From the NCBI RefSeq assembly GCF_030936135.1, contig NC_082595.1, positions 23,883,930 to 23,947,929 on the forward strand: a DNA stretch of 64,000 nucleotides, given 5' to 3'. Numbering within the stretch: the stretch's first letter is position 1; each line of letters begins with the position of its first letter. Made by a program: the position numbers and the translations under genes. The notes under the pieces were generated by a model. The model saw only the letters and a list, made by a program, of their open reading frames with translations, was not told the DNA's origin and did not search any database. This stretch comes from Gavia stellata (taxonomy: Eukaryota > Chordata > Aves > Gaviiformes > Gaviidae). Of the stretch, positions 13,600 through 25,000 are shown piece after piece.

Positions 13600-14600
13600 A
13601 ACAATCCAGTTGGTGTCCGGTCAAAAGTGGTGTCCCCCAGGGCTCAGTACTGGGGCCGGCCTTGTTTAATATCTTTATCAATGATCTGGATGAGGGGATC
13701 GAGTGCACTCTCAGTAAGTTTGCAGACGACACCAAATTGGGTGGAAGTGTTGATCTGCTTGAGGGTAGGAAGGCTCTGCAGAGGGATCTGGACAGGCTGG
13801 ATCGATGGGCCGAGGCCAATTGTATGAGGTTCAACAAGGCCAAGTGCCGGGTACTGCAGTTGGGTCACAACAACCCCAGGCAATGCTACAGGCTTGGGGA
13901 AGAGTGACTGGAAAGCTCCCCCGCAGAAAAGGACCTGGGGGTGTTGATCGACAGCCGGCTGAATATGAGCCAGCAGTGTGCCCAGGTGGCCAAGAAGGCC
14001 AAGGGCATCCTGGCTTGTATCAGAAATGGTGTGGCCAGCAGGAGTAGGGAGGTGATCGTGTCCCTGTACTCGGCACTGGTGAGGCCGCACCTCAAATCCT
14101 GTGTTCAGTTTTGTGCCCCTCACTACAAGAAGGACATTGAGGTGCTGGAGCGTGTCCAGAGAAGGGCGACGAAGCTGGTGAGGGGTCTGGAGCACAAGTC
14201 TTATGAGGAGCGGCTGAGGGAGCTGGGGTTGTTTAGCCTGGAGAAGAGGAGGCTGAGGGGAGACCTCATCGCTCTCTACAACTACCTGAAAGGGGGTTGC
14301 AGAGAGGTGGGTGTTGGTCTTTTCTCCCAAGTGACTAGTGACAGGACTAGAGGAAATGGATGCATGTTGCATCAGAAGAGATTTGGATTGCATATTAGGG
14401 AAAACTTCTTCACTGAAATGATTGTCAGACACTGGAACAGGCTGCCCAGGGAGGTGGTTGAGTCACCATCCCTGGAAGTTTTTAAAAGATGTGTGGATGA
14501 GGGACATGGTTTAGTGGTGGACTTGGCAGTGTTAGGTTTACGGTTGGACTTGATGATCTTAAAGGTCTTTTCCAAACTAAATGATTCTATGATTCTATGA
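13600..14600 (+). mobile_element. CR1 LINE, 5'-truncated, RT C-terminal half
   Basis: Plus-strand CR1 containing the second half of reverse transcriptase and the 3' UTR. The reading begins inside motif B (a degraded 'VSPRAQYWG' where GVPQGSVLG is usual), then [16 protein letters not shown] and an intact motif C, FADDTKL, at about 13,716-13,736. A frameshift near 13,905-13,940 separates this from the downstream frame (13,941-14,600) with [33 protein letters not shown], and the CR1 tail signature [19 protein letters not shown]. It ends with two ATTCTATG octamers at about 14,583-14,600. Truncated and frameshifted, so inactive, but much younger-looking than the L3-like relics. Confidence 0.93.
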
Positions 14601-15229
14601 ATAGAGAGCTGAATGTTCTGTTAGCCCTCCTGCAGTAATTCAATGCCCTGACAATCCTTACCAAATGAAGATCCCTGAGGAAACAGGCAAAGAAAAGCCT
14701 AATTGCTGGACTGTAGTTTCAGGCAAACTATTGTCAAAATTGCTTTATGTGGTTGAGACTGAAGGGCTTCTGAGCATACTGCAAAGCTAGGGCTATCTTT
14801 ACTAAAACTTGGAGCACTTAAAAAGTTTAAGCATGCTCTGGTTATCTCAAATATGAGCTGAAGTTGTCAGACTCACAGGTTTTGGACAGGGTTTCCCCAG
14901 TCCTACCACGAGTATCTACATTTGTTAATTTTCATCTGGCCTTTAGCACCTCTCTGCCTTTACTCTCTGCCTGCACGCAAATGGAGCAGCACTCCCTGCT
15001 ACCAGATGGCTGCTCAGCCAGCACATCACAGATCACCTGGCGAGGCACGGCATGGCATTTATGGCGACAGAAGCACTGCAGGCTGAGTTACCTTTTCACG
15101 GCCTGCAAACAGCCGCGTGCCTGGTGCCCCAGAAGTCACGCAGCGACGCAGGGTGGGACTGCCAGGCCGCGATGAGCCAAGCCTTGCAACACCTCCCTGG
15201 GGCAGAGGGAAGGAAACGCCCCCTCTCCC
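14601..15229. other. 5' flank of SRD5A2, no gene seen
   Basis: Transition from AT-rich DNA after the CR1 tail to the GC-rich promoter region. Open frames that continue into the CpG island (for example 14,864-15,175 and 15,052-15,498) look like composition artefacts. Confidence 0.5.
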
Positions 15230-15726
15230 ATCCTTCCGGGAGGAATTGCCTCCCGCGGGGAACCACACACCCGCACCTCCGGGCTGCGCCTTCGCCCCTG
15301 AGACGCCCCGCTGCCTGCCGCCTCGCCCCCCGCCACGGGCAGCCCGTCCGCCGCCTGCGGTGCCGCCTGGCCACTCCCGCGCGCCCCCCGACCCTCAGAG
15401 ACCGCCCTCGCACTGACCGCCAACCGCCGCCGTCACCCCTGGGCCGCTCCCGGCGGAGGGGCCGCCACCGGGCTGCGGGGCCGAAGCGGGCCGGCTGAGG
15501 GAGGGGCCGGAGCGGGCCCGGCGGGGGGCAGCTCCCCTCTGGGCGGGCTGGGGCGCCTCGCCCGCGCCGGCAAGAGGGGCTGCGCCCTCTGACGAGCCCG
15601 GGCGATGGGAGGCAGTGCGGCGGGGCGGGGTGACCGCCGCGGCTCTCATAAGGCCGGGCTGGCGCTAGCCGAGGGCTCTTTGCCTCGGTGCCCCGCGCTG
15701 CCCGGCGCCCCCGCCCGCCCCCGAGC

Positions 15727-16010
15727 ATGCAGTGCTTCCCCAGCCTGGTGCTGGCCCTCAGCTCGCTGCTGGGCGCCCTGGCGCTGCTGCAGCTCTCGCT
15801 GTACCTCCGGGTGCCGTCCCGCTACGGGAAGCACGAGGAGCGGCTGTGCCGGCCGCGGGGTCGGCTGCCGGCGCGCTGCGCCTGGTTCCTGCAGGAGCTG
15901 CCCTCCTTCCTGGTGCCCGCGCTGCTGCTGGCGCTGCGCAGCCCGCCCCGCCTTGAGCCGCTCGGCTGCCGCCTCCTCTGCTGCCTCTTCTGCTGGCACT
16001 ACTTCTACAG
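15727..16010 (+). CDS. SRD5A2: SRD5A2 coding exon 1
   Basis: 94 codons plus two bases. The ATG at 15,727 aligns with the human start and has A at -3. It encodes the first helix ([20 protein letters not shown]), the PSRYGKH loop, the WFLQELPSF segment with catalytic-site Trp53 and Glu57, and ends at HYFY plus the first two bases of an Arg codon. Donor site is AG|GTACCG. Very GC-rich compared with exons 2-5. Confidence 0.96.
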
Positions 16011-19000
16011 GTACCGCCGCCGGGCAGGGCTCCCGCGGCTCGCCCCGCCACGCCGCCTGCCCGTTGCGCCGCCCAGAGCCGCCCCGCCACCGGCCCGCAG
16101 CGTTCCGGGGGCGAGCGGCGGCTGCCAAGAGCTGCGGCCTCCTCTTGGGAAACGGGGGAAATAATAAACCAAGAGAAGCTGCGGAATGGGCGCAGCCGGG
16201 GCCGGGTGGGCGGTGGGGCTGGGGCAGGTCTTGGTTGCAGCATCGCTCCCGTCCGTGTGCGACGCGGTCCCTCTAATGATCGCCAGCGGGAGGGCGCGGG
16301 AGCAGCTAATCCGCGCCCCTGGGCTTTGCTCGACACGTGGGGGGCCGGTTGGGTTGGCGTCTCTCCCCCGTCCTGGCCGCCGGGGGAAGGAGCAGGTGGT
16401 ACTCGGGGGTTAGAAGCAGGGGAGAGAACGTGTGCTTTGGATTTTTAGCTTAAAAAAAAAATAGAACGAGGTTTCGCTAAGCTGGAGCGAAGTTTTGGGT
16501 GAAGCTATCCCAAATATTATGTAAAGGAACATGCGAAGTGTTTATTGCGGGCAGGAGAAGCGCATCACATGCAGCGCCGGCAGCAGCGCCGGCCGCCAAA
16601 GCAAGCCGTGGGAACACGCGTGAGGATGGCCCGAATGCAAAACCACTACGGCAGTGAGAGAGCGAGGACTGAATGAGCCGCATTGCTGTGCAGTTAGCAC
16701 AGGAAAAAACAGTCACTGCAGGCTTTCTCTACCACAATACAAAAGTTGGTTCTTTACGCTCAATTCGTCATTCCCACTTCACTACCAAAGTACCAATTAA
16801 TCTTTTTTCTTGTGGTTTTTTTTTTTCTTTTTAGAAACTTTGTCATATCAGATGTCAATGAAAGCTGTAACTAATTAATTCTGTATTTACTAATCAGGAG
16901 CTCAAAGAAAAAGTAGAGTTTTGACTCACTGTTGGTGATAACTTTGAAGTGACATAGCTCTCCAATTGTCACCTGGTTCTGCAGTCAGTGGGACTTGGTT
17001 CTGGAGTATATCACCAGAATATATCTTCTGACATATTGAGCTGAGTGTGTTTTATCTTCTGCTCCACTTCCATTTTCTCTGGAGTTCCTTCATGAGCAAT
17101 TTGACTCTTGGTTCTCTGTTCACAGAAAAAACTGTCTTTTCACAAATGGCAAGTGCATCTGACAAAGTTATGCCATTACATAGTAAAGAGCTATGTAGCT
17201 TCTGAGGCAAAACTTTTTCTGACTTGGTTTGACATTTTTTACCCTAATTCCTATTTCATTTTTTTATTTTGCTTCCTAGAAATAGAAGACACTCATGTAA
17301 TAAGTGATCAGAAATTATTATTTGCAACTCAACCAAAATCAATATGTTGAAAATCCAGATGCAGTATCTCTACAGACAGTTTAGGGATAGAAACTCTAGG
17401 CTGTCGTAGATAAATTTAAAACAGAGAATGGTTTAAAGTGCTAAAACACTATGTTAAAGATATATTCGTTATCACTATTGTCTTTTCTTTGCTGCACTAA
17501 GCTGGAGGACACTACCTGTAACACATTTGTCTCCCAGAAAGCTAGATGTATTAATTATATGTAGTTATACTAAATTTAATTTAATGCATTCTGCTATTCT
17601 CAAGAATTCCTGATTGTTTCAGAAACACAGAAATCAATGAGCACCAGCAGACAACTGAAAGAAATGTTACCCTACCGGTATGCACACATCTTTTGAGTCA
17701 GTGGCTTCTTTTTCAATATTACTGCTAGACTTACGCAGAAGCACTGTGTTTTCATACATTTTCTTTCTCAAATAATTCAGGTGTCTTCTCATCTGTGGCT
17801 GGAGTATACTTCTTCTCTTGTAAAAATAAAAGCCCTCATTTTAACCAACTCTGTATAACAATTTTGTTTCTAATACTGCATGTTACTCCAGTATTATTCT
17901 TACGGTGTCCTGCCTCTTCTCGTGCAAGCCATTCTCAGATTCTACTGAATCAATTAATATTTGAAATATTGTATTAAACATTAGTGCTCTATTGTTACGT
18001 AAAAGAGCAACAAAAATCGCAAATTAGGAGTTTTTCAGGGTGTCACTTGATGCTATGGGGATAGGCAGGTTCTTTGAGGGATCCTTGGTAGAATGACCAA
18101 TGGCCACAGGGTTGTGGTTATAATTCGAGCTTTATTATTACACAAAAATTTTATCAGCATAGCTTATTGTTTTGTACAATTTCTGGCAGTTAGCATAGCT
18201 TATTGTTACACAGAATTTTTAGCAATTAGCATAGCTTGCAGTTAAACAGAATTTCTAATAATTTGCGTAGGTTTCTTACTGTCTAGATGTTTTATTTACC
18301 TAGACTTTTTAGTCACCTGGACCCTCTGCAGATCAGGTCAAATTCCTAATGATCAGCATGTGATACAATAATTGTAATCTAGACTCAGACTTTACCTAAA
18401 AGAACATGAGTTACTCACTCACTCCTCGGAGGAAGAAACGGTGGAAGCATCCCTCACCCCCAGGGGATCACAGGGTTTGCCGTCCAGCAGCAGTTCCCGT
18501 CTAAGCCCACTTGCAGCTGCTGGATTTTATAGGCAGTATCTCATGTGCTGTTATGCTTCTCTGTTCCGTAATAGGTGCCACCACATCCTGGCGACAACAC
18601 TGGTGGGCAAACTGTCTTATCACAATGTTGAAAAAGGGGTAGAAAGAAAGGGGAGGGTGATAGGTGATCAGCGTGCTGACGTATTATGGCTGTTTGCCTT
18701 ATAAAATGGCATTGGTTACGCTAACCGTATTACGAGGTGTTAGGAGCAGGGGGTACTGGGCACACTGGGTTAAGGCATTTCATCAGCATACAGTATTTGA
18801 GAAGAGGTTCAGTACTTTGATATAACAGCCAGACTTCATCTTGATATTTTTTTTGATTTATTATCTTCACTAGAAATAATCTAACAACAGTTTTAAATAC
18901 TTTCGTGATTAAACTTAACTGCAAGCCTAATGAGTAAAACATACAATTGATCAATAATAAAATTACCTTTACTTAATGGATGTAGCCTACGGCAGTTTTC

Positions 19001-22000
19001 CTGACTTTAAAATTTTGAAGTGACTAAAGCTGTTCCACTTCTAATTAAAAATATATTTTATTAATCTACTCCTACTTTTACTACTGATCATCTGACATCT
19101 GTATTTAGGCATTCCTTTATGTTTGTGTGAAACAGAGAAAAGTTTCTTCGTATATTGTTGCATAATTTAGTGACTTCTTTCTCTCCACAGGGAGGCTTTT
19201 CTCATTCCTAATTTTGTCTCATCTATTACACCAAACATGCATGCGGAAGGGAAGGTTTGATTAGAGGTATGCTCAGAAGGACAATATAGTCCATAATGGA
19301 GAAACATAGATTTTTAAAGGACCTCTGTGCTAGCTATTTTGCCTTCCTATGTGTTATGACCAGCTGTGCTGTCCCAGTAGCTTGTGTTTGACTGAAGTAT
19401 GTATTTCGGAGTAACTTCAAGTCTTGATCTGAAGACCCCAGAAGATGGAGGATCCATCATTTTCTATGGAGAATCCACTGTTTTCTTTGGTAGTGTAGTC
19501 TTCTGAACTCTTTCACTATCACTTAAAACAACATGTTTAAAATGTCTTGCTTGAATTTGACTAGCCTTGATTTCTTCCCAGTGGTGCTTGCTATTTCTTG
19601 CTCTGTGCTAATTTAAAGTACTCCTTAGTATCCTTTAGTATTTTCTTACCATGATATCACTTACACAGTAATCAGATCATCTTTCAATTTGCTTGTACAG
19701 AGCTGTCAGGTCCTCCATCTGCACGAGTGTGATCCAGATAATATAGGAGTACATTATCATATTTCTGATGAATTAGCTACTGCACATGATATGATGTTTA
19801 TGCTGGATTTATGTTTTTATGGTGGATTTATGCCAGCTACAGGGGAACAGACATTACCTGATCTGACACAGAGTGGTGCAGACACATGATACTTCATCCA
19901 GCATGAAGCTGGTCAGGATGAAATTACCTTTTCGTAAATTTAGGAACAGGTTTAAACCAGCAAGATTAATTTGTTCTGCTTTTGCACGTGGTATCAAGTA
20001 GCTGCAACATTTTTTATTTGATGTGAGGTATCCTAAACGAGATTTATCATGTTACTGAACCACAGCTGAAGTCCCTCAGTTCAAGACTTTTTTTTTTCCC
20101 TCAGCCCTCAAATAATTTCTGTGGCTTTTTTCCTGTCTTTTCCTACATCCATTGCAAAATGAAGACATCAGTGTTGGATGTACAATACAATGCCAGAGTT
20201 TTAGTAGCATATCTAGAGACAACATCACTGTTCTGTTCCCATACGCTACTCCCATGCTTACAGATCGGAAGAGCGCTTTTTGTTTTGGAGTCACACTAGG
20301 AAGCCCTGTGTTTCCAGGCTACTTTGAGCACCCTGGAGCTAATGTAACCACAACTGTAAATGGTGTTACAATCTACCGCTCCCTAGGAATGGTTTGCGTT
20401 TGTATGGCTGCATTTCTTTGATTTTAAAGTAACTTTTCTGTATGGGCTTAGTGCTCAGTAATGCTGTTCTACCCACACTGATGTTCACCACTTGTCTAAA
20501 ATTTGTGCCATGTGCCAGCTTTATCAGTGGTAATTTTGTACTTATTGTTATGTTGTTGAGCAATATGCTGGAGTGTTGTAAGGACCACCCTAATCCTCTT
20601 CTGGAAACTCCCTGGGTTAATGCTGATGGCTCCTCACTGACAGGACTTTTTAGGACCTCTCTGCTTGCTCGGTGGAGCCCTGTGACACAGCCAGGTCTGG
20701 TAGGTGGTGTGCTCCCATCTAGCACACTGCTGAAAGAGCAGGGAGATGGTCGTCTGAGTACCAACTGCTTGCCAAAGAGCCAACCATCCCAGAGCGCAGT
20801 CTAATACAAAGATTTGCTGCTGGAGAGGATGCGAGAGGGGGGTGGATGGAGCCATGAGACCTTCCCCCTTCCCGCCTTGGCCCAGAAGCAACAGTCCAGC
20901 CGCCTGTGGTGAACCATGACAGCAGTAAGCTCTCCGTCTTTCTCTGCCACCACTAGGCAGCAGCCTCTCTCTTTGTGGCAAGCACAAGATGGTGCGTTCC
21001 CTGAGGCTTTCATGAAGGGCTAAAGGCAGATTGCTGCTGCTGCTGAGGGGAGGAAAGGGAAGGGAGGAATCCCCAGTCCCACCCCCTGCCTCTTTGTCTG
21101 CTATCCTTAGTTAGCCAGCTCTTCATCTCTCAATGTGCACTTTATTACCGCAGCATGGTGTGAATTTAATCAAATCCAAATGCTCTATGGCGCTAAGGCA
21201 AACATCCTATAAAAATCTGAATTTATCACATCTGGTTTAGGTAAGCTCATAGCTTCTTCATTTTCATAAAGTAGGGCCTGTGATGGTAGGGCCTCCAAAA
21301 CTGATGAGGTGGGAAGGCAGAGAAAAGGAGGAAGAAAGTGAGAAAAAGCACTGAAAACCAAGTCTGTCATCTGTATATGCAACCTCTGTGAAAAGCTGGC
21401 CATGAGCTGAAAATGATGAGTGGCGTAAGATGCATGTACAGGAATACTTCTTGTGATAAATGACTTACAAAGTATTTTGCTTTGAAACGTAGTTTGAAGT
21501 ACAGCTTTCCCTGCTAGAGAGGCTGTGCTGATTAAGGAATACAGTGAGAATGCCAGCTGAAGACCTCAGGTGGTGAGGAGAAGACTGTTTGAATCATAGA
21601 ATGGTGCAGGTTGGAAGGCACCTCAAAGATCATCTGGTCCAACCTTTCTTGGCAAAAGCACGGTCTAGAGAAGATGGCCCAGCACCCTGTCCAGCTGAAT
21701 CTTAAAAGTGTCCAATGTTGGGGAATCCACCACTTCCCTGGGGAGATTATTCCAATGGCTGATTGTTCTCATTGTGAAAAAATTTCCTCTTTTGCCCAAT
21801 CAGAATCTCCCCAGGAGTAACTTGTACCCATTACTCCTCGTCTTTTTCATATGACTTCTTGCAAAAAAGGGAGTCTCTGTCTTCTTTGTAGCCACCCTTT
21901 AAATACTGGAACATGGTGATAAGGTCTCCCCTAAGCCTTCTTTTCTCAAGGCTGCACAAAACCCAGTTGTCTCAGCCTTTCCTCATATGGCAGGCTTCCC

Positions 22001-25000
22001 AGTCCTTTGATCATATTTGTGGCCCTTCTCTGGACCCTCTCCAGCCTGTCCGCATCTTTTTTGCACAGTGGGGACCAAAACTGAACACAGCATTCCAGGT
22101 GTGGCCTAACAAGCGCTGAGCAGAGTGGCATAATGGCTTCTTTATCTCTGCTGGTGATGCCCTTGTTGATGCAGCACAGCATCCTGTTGGCTTGCTTTGC
22201 TGCAGCAGCACACTGCTCACTCATATTGAGCTTGTTGTCCACCAGGACCCCCAGGTCCCTTTCCACAGAGCTACTCCTCAGCCAGGTAGATCCCAGCCTG
22301 TGCTGCACTCCTGGATTATGTTTTCCCAGGTGCAAGACCTTACACTTGTCCTTGTTGAACTTCATAAGGTTCTTGTTAGCCCACTCTTCCAGCCTGTCCA
22401 GGTCTTCCTGCAGGGTGGTTCTCCCTTCTGAAGTGTCCACTTCCCCACTCAGTTTGGGCTCATTGGCAAACTTCATCAGGGTACACTCGATCCCATCATC
22501 CAGATCACTTATAAAAACATTAAACAGCGTTGGGCCCAATATCGATCCCTGGGGGACCCCACTTGTGATAGGTTGCCAGTTTGAAAAGCAGCTATTTGCC
22601 ACCACCCTCTGGGTGCAGCCTGTCAGCCAGTTCCTCACCCACCGCACAGACTGCTTGTCTAGACCGTAATATATCAGTTTCTCTATGAGGAGGCTGTGGG
22701 AAATCATATCAAAAGCCTTGGAGAAATCCAGGTAGACAATGTCCACCACTCGCCCCACATCAACGGAGCAGGTTACTTTGTCATAGAAAGCGATCAGGTT
22801 TGTCAAGCACGATTTGCCCTTGGGGAATCCGTGCTGGCTTTTCCCAATCATGTGCTTCATTTGACTTGTGATAGCCCCCAGGAGGATTCATTCCATAACT
22901 TTCCCAGGGACTGAAGTAAGGCTGATGGGCCTCTAATTTCCTGGATCCTCCTTTAAGCCCTTCTTGTAGATGGGGGTGACATTAGCCTTTTTCCAGTCTT
23001 CTGGGACATTCCCCAATCTCCACAACTTCTCAAAGATAATGGAGAGCGGCCTCACAATGATGGCAGCCAGCTCTCTTAACACCCTTGGATGGATAATGTC
23101 AGGGTCCATCGATTTGTAGGGGTCAAGCTCCTGTAACAGTTCACATACCAACTCTTCCTTCACTGACGGTGGGTCTGTTTGCATCAACCTGGATTTGTGT
23201 TCCCAAGACCTGGGGCCCAACAGTGCTGGTAAAGACAGAGGTGAAGAAAGTGTTGAGAACCTCTGCCTTTTCAGCATTGCTGGTGACTAATTCACCTCTC
23301 CTGTTTAACAGCGGGCCACTATTTTCCTTCTGTTTCTGCTTGTTCTTTATGCACTTGAAGAACCCTTTCTTGAAGTTTTTGACATCTCTGGCCAATTTCA
23401 ATTCGAGCTGAGCTTTTGCTTTTCTAACTGCATATCACACCCTGGCAATGCCCTTGTAGTTCTCAACAGGTATTTGTCCACTTTTTCATCTCTGGTATGC
23501 TTCTCTCTTGGTTTTGAGCCGACTCAGAAGCTCGCAGTTAAGCCAAGGGGGTCTTTTGCTCCGCCTACTTTCCTTACCTTTAAAGGGGATGAACTGTTTT
23601 TGTGCTTCCAGGAGAGCATTCTTGAAAAACTCCCAGCACTTGCTAGCTCCTTTATCCTCCATGGAATCTTCCCACAGAATCCTTCCCAACTGAGCTCTGA
23701 GTGAGCTGAAGTTTGGTCTTCTAAAACCTAAAACCTTTGTCTTAGTACTAACCTTCAGCATGCTCAGCAGGATCCCAAACTCCACAGTATTGTGATCACT
23801 GCAGCCAAGGCTATCACTAACCGAGATATTACAAAGCAGGTTTTCTCGGTTTGTGAGTAGCAAGTCCAGCAGTGCCTCATTCCTGGTTGGCACATCTAGC
23901 ATTTGCATGAGGAAGGAGTCCTCTATGCATTCCAGGAACTTGATGGATGACATGTGAGCTGCTGTATTGTTCTTCCAACAAATGGCTGGGTGGTTGAAGT
24001 CACCCATAAGAACCAGGTTCTGTTCACCCGAAGCTTGCTTAGGTGACCCAGATATTGCTTTGTTGGCCTTATCATCTTGGTTTGGAGGTCAGTAGCAGAT
24101 GCCTACTGCAAGATCCCCCTTAGAGATGACCCGTCTGATCTTGACCCAGAGGCATTCAATAGGGCTTCCACAATCGCCGTATTTGACTTCTATACATTCC
24201 TTAACATAGAGCACCTCTCCTCCTCCTCTTCTTCCCTGCCTGTCTTTATGAAACAGCCTATAGCCATCCATCCAATCCTCCAGTTTTATGAGTTGTCCCA
24301 CTGTGTTTCAGTTATTCCTTTGATATCATAACTTTCTGACTGAGCATTGAGCTCCAGTTCCTCCTGTTTGTTCCCCAGGCTGTGTGCATTAGTATACATA
24401 CACTTGAGGTGGTTGGTCTTCTGGTTCTCCCGAAGAGAGGTTCTGTTCACCCGAAGCTTGCTTAAGTGACCCAGATATTGCTTTGTTGGCCTTATCATCT
24501 TGGTTTGGAGGTCAGTAGCAGATGCCTACTGCAAGATCCCCCTTGGAGATGACCCGTCTGATCTTGACCCAGAGGCATTCAATAGGGCTTCCACAATCGC
24601 CGTATTTGACTTCTATACATTCCTTAACATAGAGCACCGCTCCTCCTCCTCTTCTTCCCTGCCTGTCTTTATGAAACAGCCTATAGCCATCCATCCAATC
24701 CTCCAGTTTTATGAGTTGTCCCACTGTGTTTCAGTTATTCCTTTGATATCATAACTTTCTGACTGAGCATTGAGCTCCAGTTCCTCCTGTTTGTTCCCCA
24801 GGCTGTGTGCATTAGTATACATACACTTGAGGTGGTTGGTCTTCTGGTTCTCATCTTGGGAGGCAGCTAAGGAACACTTGTCGCTGCTGTGGTTGGCCTG
24901 GCTTATTCCCCAGCTGGTTGCAAAGGCGAGAGTGTTGCCACTTTGGACCCAGCGCCCTGAGTCCTCCAGTTTAAAGCCTGCCTCACCAAGTTGGCCAGCC

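Larger units (their letters stand above)
15230..16440. promoter_or_regulatory. SRD5A2: CpG island covering SRD5A2 promoter, exon 1 and start of intron 1
   Basis: Sharp change to very GC- and CpG-rich sequence in an otherwise AT-rich window, centred on the first coding exon. A GC-box-like run 'gcggcggggcggggtg' lies at about 15,617-15,631, and a weak TATA-like CATAAG at 15,647-15,652, about 75 bp before the initiator ATG at 15,727. The short spacing would fit a short 5' UTR, as I recall for human SRD5A2, but the transcription start is not visible in sequence. Overlapping open frames on both strands here are a consequence of high GC. Confidence 0.8.

Noticed and set aside
15052..16276. Long open frames on both strands around 15.1-16.3 kb
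   Set aside because: Shadows of the CpG island. Only the frame starting at 15,727 matches a known protein. The ATG at 15,605 would give an overlapping upstream frame only if transcription starts farther upstream than expected.
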